NCBI GenBank assembly: GCA_016716905.1
Contig: JADJUS010000004.1
Location: forward strand, 1,550,001-1,614,000
Reading direction: 5' to 3'
DNA: 64,000 nucleotides
Source of the DNA: Acidobacteriota bacterium
Lineage (GTDB): Bacteria > Acidobacteriota > Vicinamibacteria > Vicinamibacterales > SCN-69-37
A program made the translations under genes and the position numbers. The notes under the pieces were generated by a model. It was not told the DNA's origin, searched no databases, and worked only from the letters and a program-made list of their open reading frames with translations. Below are positions 16,328 to 25,089 of the stretch, piece by piece (position 1 is the stretch's first letter; the number at the start of each line of letters is the position of its first letter).

Positions 16328-17245
16328 TCAGCCTCGTGGCAGGTCTTTCGACACTGCCGTGCGATAACCCGTCACAGTCAGGTTCCAGGACGCGTCCACC
16401 TCAACAAGGGTGTATGCGTTTCGATCCGGCCCGGAGCCTTCGACCACGGCCTTTTGTGTGTAGTAGTGGATGCCGTTCACCCGGGCGTACGCACCCGCGT
16501 GATCGTGGCCGGTAAACACCGCCAGCACCTTCTGCGAACGTTCGAGGACAACTCGGACGTCGGCCGCGTTTTTTACATGAAGGTCGCCTGTGCCATCCAG
16601 CCGCTGGTGGGCCAGCACGATCACCGGCTCCCGGGCTGCAGCAAGTTCCCGCCCGAGCCACGCCAGTTCCTCCGCCGGTACCCACGTCTGGCGCCAATCG
16701 AAATTGCCGCGGTCGTAGTGCTTCCCGTCCTCAAGGTAACACGCGTCGATCACCACGAATCGAAGCCCGCTCTGACTGAACGCGTAGTAACTCTGATCTT
16801 TGGGAATGCCGGTGTTTGTGATGCCGGCCAACATCTGTGGCTTTGAGATGTTGTCCATGTCGTGATTGCCGAGCACATGGTAGGTGGGCCCGCCAAATTG
16901 CTGAATCTCCGCTTCAATGGCCGCCAGACTCGCCAGGGTCACAGCCTCCGGCTCCTTCGGCGCCATGTCCTTGATGTCGCCCAGCACGCCAAGGAACGAC
17001 ACCCGCTCACCCCGCAACGTCGCCACCGCCTCGCGCATTTTGGCCAGCGACTCCCGATAGAACCGCGTGCCGAGCGGATTGGCGTCGGCATAGTGGGAAT
17101 CGGTGACCAGGCCGAAGCGCAGCCGGGTCTGCCCAAGCAGGGGCACGCCCCGTGCGGCCAGGCCCGAGAGGGTACCGGCGGTCATGGCCAGGAAGTGGCG
17201 ACGATCGATGGTCCACCTCGCGGGCGTCTCGGCCATGTCGAACAT
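16328..17245 (-). CDS. Tat-exported metallophosphoesterase
   Basis: About 305 residues from ATG 17245 (ATG 17236 is an alternative; the frame is open to 17353 without a signal-like start). The N-terminus WTIDRRHFLAMTAGTLSGLAA is a twin-arginine signal. Calcineurin-like metal-binding motifs are present in order: GLVTDSHYAD, GVLGDIKDM, VLGNHDMD, VLAHQRLDG and FTGHDHAGAY. These bind two divalent metals and hydrolyse phosphate mono- or diesters. It is the first gene of an operon with the acyltransferase and the membrane glycosyltransferase-like protein, hinting at a periplasmic phospho-lipid or phospho-sugar step. The substrate is unknown. Confidence 0.85.
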   Translation of the reverse strand: MFDMAETPARWTIDRRHFLAMTAGTLSGLAARGVPLLGQTRLRFGLVTDSHYADANPLGTRFYRESLAKMREAVATLRGERVSFLGVLGDIKDMAPKEPEAVTLASLAAIEAEIQQFGGPTYHVLGNHDMDNISKPQMLAGITNTGIPKDQSYYAFSQSGLRFVVIDACYLEDGKHYDRGNFDWRQTWVPAEELAWLGRELAAAREPVIVLAHQRLDGTGDLHVKNAADVRVVLERSQKVLAVFTGHDHAGAYARVNGIHYYTQKAVVEGSGPDRNAYTLVEVDASWNLTVTGYRTAVSKDLPRG

Positions 17246-17340
17246 CCGGCAGAGTGTACTCCGACCAGGCTGGCGTCGACACCCGCGGCTCGCATTGCGC
17301 CGTCCTGCGGCGGGCAGTACGATGACGCCGGGGGGCACCA

Positions 17341-18003
17341 ATGTTCGAATCAAGTACCTTGCTGGGGTCGCTGCGCCGCTCGTGGGGCGAGATGGTCGCG
17401 ATGCTGCCGGACATTCTGCTGGCGCTGGCGCTGTTGATCGTGGGCTGGCTCGTGGCCAAGCTGATTCGGCGCCTGGCGGTTCGGGTCCTTCGCGCGCTTC
17501 ACGTGGATGAACTGGCCGACAGAAGCGGCATTGATGATTTTCTGGTGCAGGGCGGCGTCAAGGTGACCACCGTGACATTGCTGGCGGGCACGGTCTACTG
17601 GCTGATCCTGGCAGGCGTTTTCATGATGCTGCTCGACTCACTCGGGTTCCGGGGCGCCGGGGCGTTGGCCGAGCGCGTCGCGTTGTTCGTGCCGAATCTG
17701 GTGCTGGCGGCCGGCATCCTGGTGTTCGGATCGTTGCTCGCCCGCGTGGTGGGCGCCCTGATTTTCAGCTACCTGAGCAACATCGGGTCGACCGCAGCCC
17801 AGCCCGTGGCCGTCCTGGCCCGCTACGCGATGCTGACCTTCGTGCTGTTCATGGCGGCCGAGCAGCTGGCCATCCGCACCGAAGTGCTGGTGTCGGCCTT
17901 CCAAATTGCCTTTGCCGCCGTCTGCCTGGCCGCCGCGCTGGCCTTCGGGCTTGGCGGGCGGGAGTGGGCCGCGCAGTTCATTGCGCGATACACTCGCAAG
18001 TAG
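17341..18003 (+). CDS. TM-helix repeat membrane protein (MscS-like channel relative)
   Basis: 220 residues with about five membrane spans: MLPDILLALALLIVGWLVAKLI near the N-terminus, then segments near 80-100, 115-140, 160-180 and 190-210. The first span followed by RRLAVRVLRAL is typical of the conserved TM-helix repeat domain related to small mechanosensitive channels. The MscS beta domain is absent, so the protein is shorter than a classical channel. It ends five bases before the amidohydrolase gene on the same strand, suggesting co-transcription. Confidence 0.7.
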   Translation: MFESSTLLGSLRRSWGEMVAMLPDILLALALLIVGWLVAKLIRRLAVRVLRALHVDELADRSGIDDFLVQGGVKVTTVTLLAGTVYWLILAGVFMMLLDSLGFRGAGALAERVALFVPNLVLAAGILVFGSLLARVVGALIFSYLSNIGSTAAQPVAVLARYAMLTFVLFMAAEQLAIRTEVLVSAFQIAFAAVCLAAALAFGLGGREWAAQFIARYTRK

Positions 18004-18008
18004 CCTGA

Positions 18009-18851
18009 ATGGTCGTCGACTGCCACACCCACGTCAACCACTACGAGGACGAAAGCGTCGAGGCCTTGCCACGGTGCCTCGACAACCTCCTGCACACGAT
18101 GCGTCGGAATCGTGTGGACCAGTCCATCGTCCTGACGTCCTACAAGGTTGTCCCCGGGCGGCCGTCGGCGCGTGCCGTGGTGGAAGCGACCCAACACCTG
18201 CCCAACATCCACGTCGTTGCCGGCATTTCGTGGGAGACGTTCAGCCCGGCCGATGTCGAGGAACTCCGCTCGCTGCTCGACGCTGGAGCCATCAAGGGCC
18301 TGAAACTGTATCCGGGGTATGAGCCGTTTTATCCGGCCGACCGCAAACTGGCACCCGCCTACGAGCTGGCCGAGGCCTTCGACGTGCCGGTCATGATCCA
18401 CACCGGCGACACGTTTGCCCGCACAGGAAAGGTGAAGTACTCGCATCCCCTGCATGTCGATGAAGTGGCGGTGGACTTTCCGCGCGTCAAGTTCCTGATT
18501 TGCCACCTCGGCAATCCCTGGTTCCGTGATTGCATGGAGGTGGTCTACAAAAACGACAACGTCTATACCGACATGTCGGGTCTGACCCTGGGTGGGTTCA
18601 CCGACCGATTCGAGGCCTACATGCGGCAGCAGCTGAAGGAGATGATTCTCTGGGGCGTGGAGCCGAGCAAGGTCCTCTACGGCACCGACTGGCCCCTGGC
18701 GACGATGGAGTCGTATCTGCAGTTTGTGGACGAGCTGAGGTTGCCGGCACGAGACAAAGACCAGATGCTCTTCGAGAATGCGGCCGCGCTGTTCAAGCTG
18801 AACCTCCAGCCTCCAGACCTCAGCTTCCGGTCACTGTTGCGCGGCCTCTGA
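18009..18851 (+). CDS. Amidohydrolase-2 family metal-dependent hydrolase
   Basis: 280 residues forming a TIM-barrel metal hydrolase. The first strand carries the HxH metal pair in VVDCHTHVNHYED (His6, His8). Further ligands are likely in VPVMIHTGDTF, FLICHLGNPWF and VLYGTDWPLA. The sequence fits the PF04909 group, which includes decarboxylases and lactonases acting on cyclic or carboxylated substrates. The start ATG 18009 lies six bases after the upstream stop. The 3' end overlaps the convergent transporter gene by 21 bases. Confidence 0.8.
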   Translation: MVVDCHTHVNHYEDESVEALPRCLDNLLHTMRRNRVDQSIVLTSYKVVPGRPSARAVVEATQHLPNIHVVAGISWETFSPADVEELRSLLDAGAIKGLKLYPGYEPFYPADRKLAPAYELAEAFDVPVMIHTGDTFARTGKVKYSHPLHVDEVAVDFPRVKFLICHLGNPWFRDCMEVVYKNDNVYTDMSGLTLGGFTDRFEAYMRQQLKEMILWGVEPSKVLYGTDWPLATMESYLQFVDELRLPARDKDQMLFENAAALFKLNLQPPDLSFRSLLRGL

Positions 18852-20061
18852 GGACATCTGACGTCGGCGGCCCATTCGGCTGAGAGCGGGCAAGGCCGCC
18901 AGCGACAACACGGCCATCACCGAAAACGCGACGCCATATCCCCACAGCGACGTGAGGCGCCCCACCGCAAGCGCCGACCATGACTCGCACAGGTTGGTGG
19001 CGCTCATGCTGGCGCTCAACTGGGTGGCGCCCAGTCGCCGGTCGGTCGCCTCCATGAACAGCGCGTACGACGTCGTGGTGAACGCTCCGATCAGTCCGTA
19101 GAACACCATCAGCAAGCCCAGCGTGGCGGCGCCATTGAGCCACGACACGTCTGTCCATCCGACGCCGATGATGGTGATGGCCAGGCCCACCAGGGTGGCG
19201 CGCGCCGCCTGCTTTCGGCCCCATCGGTCCGAGAGGCGCCCGGCCGCCATCGCGCCGGCCATCATCGCGGCCACCGTGGGCAGGAAGAGAAAGGCACCCA
19301 CCTGGGTGGATGAGAACCCCTGGTCGATGAGGAACGGCCCGACGAGAATGCCGACGGCCTCGAATCCGGCGCCACCAACCGCGGCGAAGACCAGGACGAA
19401 CCAGGTGCCGGGATGCCTCAGCACGTCGCCCAGCGCCGACGTGAACTCCCGGCTGCGGGCGGGCACGGTGTGGGTGGCCGGGTGGACTTCCTTCTCGCCG
19501 GCCAGCAGCAGGACCGCCATCGGGAGCCAGATTCCGGCGACCAGCAGGTAGAGGGTGGCGGTGGGGCCGGCCCATGCCCCGATCAGGAGCGCGCCGCCTC
19601 CGAACAGCGAGCGCCCGGTCAGCATGCCCACCTGCATCCAGGCGTTGACCGAGCCGAGCCGCTCGGCCAGGTACGATTTGCACCGCGTACGCATCGATGG
19701 CCACGTCCTGCAGGGCTGCGGCCGCCGCATGCAAGAACAGGAGCGTGCCCACCAGTGGGAAATTGACGCGCCAGTCAACCGGGATCGTCGCAAGAATCAG
19801 CAGGCCCATCACCAGTTGGCTGCCGGCAATCCAGGCGCGCAGTGGCCATCGCGGCGTGCGGAGAATATCGACGAACGGCGCCGCAAGGAACTTCAGCGCC
19901 CACGGCAGCACGAGCAGCGAGAGCAGGCCGGTAATGGCCTCGACCTCCACGCCAGCCGCGCGAAGGCGCGTGGGGAGGGCCCACCAGAGAAATCCGATGG
20001 GGGCACCCTCGCTGAAGTACAGCGCGGCAAACAGGATCGTCTGTCGACGGGACCGGGTCAC
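18831..20061 (-). pseudogene. AmpG-like MFS transporter, interrupted by one frameshift
   Basis: Two overlapping frames together give a roughly 410-residue major-facilitator protein. The 5' frame from GTG 20061 reads FAALYFSEGAPIGFLWWALP...LQDVAIDAYAVQIVP. The 3' frame continues AERLGSVNAWMQVGMLTG...ALPALSRMG and stops at 18831. The join is at about 19667, where removing one G from TGGCC gives IVPAERLGSVNAW, so a single-base insertion is the simplest cause. AmpG-type permeases import muropeptides, and the N-terminal SEGAPIG fits this subgroup. Its GTG start overlaps the stop of the GNAT-nitrilase gene. The other open frame after the shift is Arg/Gly/Pro-rich and not protein-like. Confidence 0.75.
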
Positions 20062-21617
20062 ACTTCGCGGTCGGCTCCTTCGGCCTGGTACCGAATTCGA
20101 TAGAGGTCGGCGCGGCGATCCGCCCAGTTGAGGACGGTGCCTTTGCGGCGGTGCCGTCGCAGCATCTCAATGTCCACGTCGGCAAAAATCACGGTCTCGA
20201 TATTCTCCTGACACTCGGCGGCGATGCCGTCGCGGCTGAAATAGAAGTCCGACGGTGTGAGAATGGCCGACTGCGCGTAGTGGATGTCGGCGTGTTCGAC
20301 GTCCGGGAGATTGCCCACACATCCCGACAGCACCACGTACACCGGGTTTTCGATGCACCGGGCCTGCGCGCAGTAGCGCACGCGAAGATAGTCGTGCCGC
20401 TCGTCGGAGTTGGTCGGGACGAAAAGAATGCGGGCGCCGAGATCGTAGGCCATGCGCCCGAGCTCAGGAAACTGCACGTCGTAGCCCGTCAGGATGGCGA
20501 TGCGTCCCCGGTCGGTCTCGAAGACGCGCAATCGCTCGCCGGGCTGGACGCCCCACCACCGCTTCTCGTTGGGGGTGATGTGCAGCTTGCGCTGGCTGTC
20601 GATCGATCCGTCACGCCGGAACAGGTACGCCGTGTTGAAGAGGCGTTCGCCGTCCAGTTCGAACTGGCTGCCGCCGACGATGTTGATGTGGTATTTGATC
20701 GCGAGCTTGGCGAACATTTCGATGTACGGCTTCGTGAGTTCCGCCAGCTTCCGGGCCGACTGCCCGGGCCGATCCGCCGAGATCATTGAGAGCAACTGTG
20801 TCGTGAAGAGTTCAGGGAACAGCAGGAAGTCCGCCTTGTAGTCGGACGCGACGTCCACGAAGAAGGCGCACTGCTTTGCGAATTCCTCGAAATTCGAGAT
20901 GCGGCGCATCTGGTACTGGACCGCCGACAACCGGACAGGGCTCGACGGGCGCAGGAACTGACGCCGGTGCGGCGCGACGTATTCGATGTTGCGCCACTCG
21001 AGGTAGGTGGCATACCCACGCGACTCGGAATCGGAAGGGAAGTAGTCGGGGATCAAGCCCTTCATGACGAAGCCGTTGGACAACTGGGGAGTCAGGACCG
21101 GGTCCACCAGCGTCTTGCTGATCACGCGCTCCACGTACTCGGGGGCCGACATCGTGTCGGCATACTTGCCGTAGCCGGAAATCCGGCCGCCGATGATGAT
21201 GCCCGTGAGGTTCCGCTCGCGCGCCAGCCGCTTGCGGGCGTCGTACAGGCGCCGCGACAGCTTCAAGCCGCGGAATTCCGGGTCCACCATGATTTCCGTG
21301 CCATACAGCGTGTCGCCGCCAGGGTCGTGGGACCGGATGAACCCACTGTCGGTGATGGCCGACCAGTTGTGCCATTCACTGTGGCCCGACGAGTCGACGA
21401 TGAGGCTGCTGGCCGACCCCACAATCCGCCCGTCGATCTCGATCACGAACTGGCCCTCTGGAAACACGGTGAGCTGGCTCACGATCTGCTCGTGTGTCCA
21501 CGGCTTCATGCCAGGGAAGCACCGCAGTTGCAGGGCCACCAGGGCATCAAAGTCGTCAATTGTGGTCGGTCGCAGGCGAACCCGGGTCTCGAAAGTCTTC
21601 AGGTGCTGTTCGTCCAT
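20058..21617 (-). CDS. GNAT acetyltransferase fused to a nitrilase-superfamily domain
   Basis: 519 residues from ATG 21617, which sits behind AGGAGG; the frame extends to 21914, but that part is not protein-like. Residues 10-220 are a GNAT domain (TEIMVDPEFRGLKLSRRLYDAR). Residues about 230-510 are a carbon-nitrogen hydrolase domain with the catalytic Glu in FLLFPELFT and Lys in SQRKLHITPNEK. The layout and length match Bacillus YhcX-type fusions. The nucleophile motif normally reads CYD-FPE, but here it is TGYDVQFPELGR, with Gly378 (codon 20484-20486) in place of Cys, so amidase activity is doubtful. It is translationally coupled to the transporter downstream. Confidence 0.85.
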   Translation of the reverse strand: MDEQHLKTFETRVRLRPTTIDDFDALVALQLRCFPGMKPWTHEQIVSQLTVFPEGQFVIEIDGRIVGSASSLIVDSSGHSEWHNWSAITDSGFIRSHDPGGDTLYGTEIMVDPEFRGLKLSRRLYDARKRLARERNLTGIIIGGRISGYGKYADTMSAPEYVERVISKTLVDPVLTPQLSNGFVMKGLIPDYFPSDSESRGYATYLEWRNIEYVAPHRRQFLRPSSPVRLSAVQYQMRRISNFEEFAKQCAFFVDVASDYKADFLLFPELFTTQLLSMISADRPGQSARKLAELTKPYIEMFAKLAIKYHINIVGGSQFELDGERLFNTAYLFRRDGSIDSQRKLHITPNEKRWWGVQPGERLRVFETDRGRIAILTGYDVQFPELGRMAYDLGARILFVPTNSDERHDYLRVRYCAQARCIENPVYVVLSGCVGNLPDVEHADIHYAQSAILTPSDFYFSRDGIAAECQENIETVIFADVDIEMLRRHRRKGTVLNWADRRADLYRIRYQAEGADREV

Positions 21618-21674
21618 CGGTGTCCTCCTGGACTGTTGAGCGGGGTGTGCTCCAATTCTAGGAGATAATCGGCC

Positions 21675-23654
21675 GTGATGTTCACCCTCAATCGCTCCGC
21701 ATCGGGATTTGGCAGGGCCGCGATGGTCGCGGTGACGCCGGTCGTGCTCTTCACAATGGTGTCGGCCCAGACCCCGCCGGCCAAACCCATCTTCGAGAAC
21801 GGCCAGGCCCAGGTGGTGCCGGCATTTGAAGACGCCACGAAATGGATTCGCCACCGGCTGTGGGTAGAGACTGAGTTCGATTCCGATGGCGACCGCAAGC
21901 GCGACCGTGTGCACGTGGATGTGACGCGCCAGTTACAAACCGACACGGAAGGGCTGAAGGTGCCCGTGGTGTATGAGTCGTCGCCCTACTTCGCCGGCAC
22001 GTCCGGCGACCGGAAGTTCCTCTGGGACGTGAAGCAGGAAGTGGGCGTGGATTCGCCGGCACGTACCTCGCAGCCCGAGATCGAGTTCAACGCGGCGCGC
22101 ACGAGCATTTCCAACTCGCAGGTCGCCGCATGGGTGCCCCGCGGTTTCGCGGTGGTGCACTCCGAGGCGCCGGGCACAGGACTGTCGCAGGGGTGTGCCA
22201 CGGTCGGCGGCGCGCCCGAACGGCTCGCACCCAAGGCCGTCATCGACTGGCTGAACGGCCGCGCAAAAGGTTTCACGACACCCGATGGCACAGAAGAAGT
22301 GAAAGCCACCTGGGCTACCGGCAAGGTCGGCATGACGGGCACGTCGTACAACGGGACCATTCCCCTCGCCGCAGCCACGACTGGAGTTGCCGGGCTCGAA
22401 GCGATCATCCCCATCGCACCCAACACGTCGTATTACCACTACTACCGTTCACACGGGCTGGTGCGGCATCCCGGCGGATGGCTGGGCGAGGACATCGACT
22501 TCCTGTACGACTTCGTCAACAGCGGCGACCCGGTGCGCCGCGCCGTCTGCAACAAGATCTATCGCGATGGCGAGTTCGTCGAAGGCCGCGATCGCCGCAC
22601 CGGCGACTACAACGCATTCTGGATCTCGCGCGACCTGCTGCCCCTTGTGGGCAACGTGAAGGCGGCCGTGCTCATGGCGCATGCGTTCAACGACTGGAAC
22701 GTGGTGCCCGAGCACAGCGTGCGCATCAGCAACGCGCTGAAGGGGAAAGTGCCGTTGCAGCAGTACTTCCATCAGGGCGGTCACGGGGGTGCGCCGCCGA
22801 TGGAACTGATGAACAAGTGGTTCACGCGGTATCTGTACGGCATCGAAAACGGCGTGGAGAAGGATCCGAAGGCGTGGATCGTACGCGAAACGCCACCGGC
22901 ACCCGCCGCAGCGCCGGCTCCGGCGCCACCCACCACGGGGCCACCTGCAACCGCGCCCGGCCGCGGACGGGGACGAGGTGCCGCCACACCTCTGCCAACC
23001 CCCTATGCCGACTATCCGAATCCGGCAGCTGCGGTTGTCACGCTGCGCCTGGGCGCCGGTGGGGGTGCGACAGGTAATCTTGTGACAGCTGCGACCGCGG
23101 CGAAGCAGGGCACCGAAACACTCACCGACAATGTCGAGATGGCGGCGCCGGCCCTGGCGCTTGCGGCGGAATCGAAACACCGGCTGCTGTATGCCACGCC
23201 GGAGTTGACCGACGCGGTGCATCTCTCGGGCACCGTACGCGTCACCATTCGCATGGCATCGAGCAAACCGGCTGCGAACTTGTCGGTGTATCTCGTGCAG
23301 TTGCCGTGGACCGAAGGGCCGATTGGGACAGCGAACCTGATCACGCGCGGCTGGGCCGATCCGCAGAACCACAAGGCACTCACTCGCGGCGGCGACTACA
23401 ACTCCCGCGAACGTGGAACGCCACTCAAGCCGGGCGAGTTTGTCACGATGACGTTTGACCTGCAGCCCGACGACCAGATCATCCCGGCCGGCAAACGGAT
23501 CGGCCTGATGATCTTCTCGAGCGACCGCGATTTCACGTTGTGGCCGCAACCGGGCACCGAACTGACCATCGATCTGGACGGCACCAGTGTGCGCCTGCCG
23601 GTGGTGGGTGGCCTGCCTGCATTTGGCCGGGCGACGGGTGCGGTCTCGCGGTAG
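21675..23654 (+). CDS. Exported Xaa-Pro dipeptidyl-peptidase-like protein (S15)
   Basis: 659 residues with an N-terminal signal ending near MVSAQTPPA. The alpha/beta-hydrolase domain holds the serine elbow GMTGTSYNGT (Ser224), the acid in AHAFNDWNV and the base in YFHQGGHGG, giving a complete triad. The C-terminal jelly-roll (LSGTVRVTIRMASSKPAANL and following) is the PepX C-terminal domain. A Pro/Ala/Gly-rich insert of about 40 residues joins the two. The family cleaves X-Pro dipeptides or acts as an acyl esterase; which one applies here is not clear. It is divergent from the GNAT-nitrilase gene. Confidence 0.85.
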   Translation: MMFTLNRSASGFGRAAMVAVTPVVLFTMVSAQTPPAKPIFENGQAQVVPAFEDATKWIRHRLWVETEFDSDGDRKRDRVHVDVTRQLQTDTEGLKVPVVYESSPYFAGTSGDRKFLWDVKQEVGVDSPARTSQPEIEFNAARTSISNSQVAAWVPRGFAVVHSEAPGTGLSQGCATVGGAPERLAPKAVIDWLNGRAKGFTTPDGTEEVKATWATGKVGMTGTSYNGTIPLAAATTGVAGLEAIIPIAPNTSYYHYYRSHGLVRHPGGWLGEDIDFLYDFVNSGDPVRRAVCNKIYRDGEFVEGRDRRTGDYNAFWISRDLLPLVGNVKAAVLMAHAFNDWNVVPEHSVRISNALKGKVPLQQYFHQGGHGGAPPMELMNKWFTRYLYGIENGVEKDPKAWIVRETPPAPAAAPAPAPPTTGPPATAPGRGRGRGAATPLPTPYADYPNPAAAVVTLRLGAGGGATGNLVTAATAAKQGTETLTDNVEMAAPALALAAESKHRLLYATPELTDAVHLSGTVRVTIRMASSKPAANLSVYLVQLPWTEGPIGTANLITRGWADPQNHKALTRGGDYNSRERGTPLKPGEFVTMTFDLQPDDQIIPAGKRIGLMIFSSDRDFTLWPQPGTELTIDLDGTSVRLPVVGGLPAFGRATGAVSR

Positions 23655-23664
23655 TATCCGAGGC

Positions 23665-24420
23665 ATGCGACATCGCTGGCTGGTGGTGGCCCTGATTGTG
23701 GCGGCCATGCTCCCGCTTTCTGCGCAAAGGCGCCGTGGCGGCGGCTTCAGGATGGGCGGCTTTGTCCCCATGCCCGCGGCGGTGCCCTACGACGCAAAGT
23801 TCTCGATCGTGCGTCTCTGGTATGCCAATTACCCCGGGTGGTCCTACGACTATCCGGACATGGAGCAGCACCTGAACCTGATCCTGCCGGAGCTCACCGC
23901 GATCACGCCGAGTCCCAACGGCGGCACTGTGCTCAAGATGGACGACCCGGAGTTGATGAAGTTTCCTCTGGCCTACCTGTCGGAGCCCGGCTACTGGTAT
24001 CCGAGCGAGACCGAGGTCGCGGGCCTGCGCACCTACATCGAAAAGGGCGGCTTCCTGATCGTTGACGACTTCCATTTTCAAGATGAATGGAACGTGTTCG
24101 AAGTGGCGATGACACGCGTGCTGCCCAAGGCGCGTATCGTCAGGCTCGACATCTCGCATCCGATTTTTAATACGTTCTTCGCGATCAAGACGCTGGATGT
24201 GCCGTACCCGGGGCAGATGGGCCAGCAGGGCTTGATGGGCGAGTTCTACGGCATCTACGAGAACAACGACCCCACCAAACGCCTGTCGGTGGTGATCAAC
24301 TACAACATGGACATCGGCGACTACATGGAACACTCCGCCGAAGGCATCTACGCGGTTGATCCCACAAACGAAGCATACAAATTCGGAATCAACTACCTGC
24401 TGTACGGGATGACGCGGTAA
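23665..24420 (+). CDS. Exported DUF4159 domain protein
   Basis: 251 residues from ATG 23665 (the frame is open to 23587, inside the preceding gene). The signal peptide is MRHRWLVVALIVAAMLPLSAQ. The mature protein has FSIVRLWYANYPGWSYDYPD, GGFLIVDDFHFQDEWNVFE and YNMDIGDYMEHSAEG, which fit the DUF4159 family, a glutamine-amidotransferase-like fold often seen beside MoxR/VWA gene sets. Those partners are absent here. It starts ten bases after the S15 peptidase stop and is probably co-transcribed with it. Confidence 0.75.
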   Translation: MRHRWLVVALIVAAMLPLSAQRRRGGGFRMGGFVPMPAAVPYDAKFSIVRLWYANYPGWSYDYPDMEQHLNLILPELTAITPSPNGGTVLKMDDPELMKFPLAYLSEPGYWYPSETEVAGLRTYIEKGGFLIVDDFHFQDEWNVFEVAMTRVLPKARIVRLDISHPIFNTFFAIKTLDVPYPGQMGQQGLMGEFYGIYENNDPTKRLSVVINYNMDIGDYMEHSAEGIYAVDPTNEAYKFGINYLLYGMTR

Positions 24421-24423
24421 AAG

Positions 24424-24487
24424 CCGCGGCCTTGAAACCCAGGCCGCGCTACGAAGGCAAGAAGTAGGGCGTCCCTTTAGGGGCGCC
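24424..24487. repeat. Two dispersed stem-loops, opposite orientations
   Basis: The first (24424-24453) is CCGCGGCCT-tgaaaccc-AGGCCGCG followed by CTACG; its complement is GTAGCGCGGCCTGGG. The second (24464-24487) is GTAG then GGCGTCCCT-TT-AGGGGCGCC. They lie between the stop of the DUF4159 gene and the next start, where they could also end transcription. Confidence 0.7.
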
Positions 24488-24585
24488 AACACGCCACACA
24501 GCGCGTTCGTCATGCGCCTGCGTCGTCCGTCACATTTGTTGGGCGCGTGCGCACCGAGTCTCGTCCCAGTCGCTGGGAGTCACTC

Positions 24586-25089
24586 ATGAAACGCGCCTGG
24601 CCGATGGTGTTGCTGCTGTCGTTGTCTGTGCTGTCCATCGCTGCGCGTTCGCCGCGGGTTCGTCCGCAATCGGACCACATGGCCGACCTGGTACAGCTGG
24701 CGGCGAAGCGGTCGCCGACAGTGGCCGGGCTCCTGAAAATGATTGAAGCCTCCGACGTCATCCTGCAGGTCGAGTTCCGACTGGATAACACGGTGCCGCG
24801 CGCCGCGACCCAGTTGGTGACCTCTGCCGGGTTGGTGCGGTACGTGCGCACCTATATCAATCCGCGGTTGCCAACGCGGCGGCGCATCGAACTGCTGGGC
24901 CACGAACTGCAACATGTGGTGGAAATTGCGACCGACCCAACTGTGCGGGATGACGCGTCGATGCGCGCCCGGTTCACGGCGATCGGATGGGTCAGCGATG
25001 GCGCGGCGTCGTTCGAGACGGCGGCTGCGATTGCCGTCGAGCGGCAAGTGAGGAGCGAACTCAGCGCTCCTGGAACACGCCGTCCCTGA
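24586..25089 (+). CDS. Small exported protein with HExxH motif
   Basis: 167 residues from ATG 24586 with GGGAG upstream; the frame is open to a GTG at 24547. A signal peptide (MKRAWPMVLLLSLSVLSIAA) precedes a mature part that ends in ELLGHELQHVVEIA (His106, Glu107, His110), a gluzincin-type zinc-binding motif. The third zinc ligand may be the Glu/Asp in the downstream SDGAASFETAAA segment. No known peptidase family is recognised, and at this size it could be a minimal metalloprotease or an inactive relative. Its 3' end overlaps the convergent cyanophycinase gene by 29 bases. Confidence 0.6.
   Translation: MKRAWPMVLLLSLSVLSIAARSPRVRPQSDHMADLVQLAAKRSPTVAGLLKMIEASDVILQVEFRLDNTVPRAATQLVTSAGLVRYVRTYINPRLPTRRRIELLGHELQHVVEIATDPTVRDDASMRARFTAIGWVSDGAASFETAAAIAVERQVRSELSAPGTRRP

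Noticed and set aside
19660..19680. Programmed frameshift in the AmpG-like gene
   Set aside because: No slippery heptamer or downstream structure; removing one G gives a perfect family match, and similar breaks occur in unrelated genes of the window.
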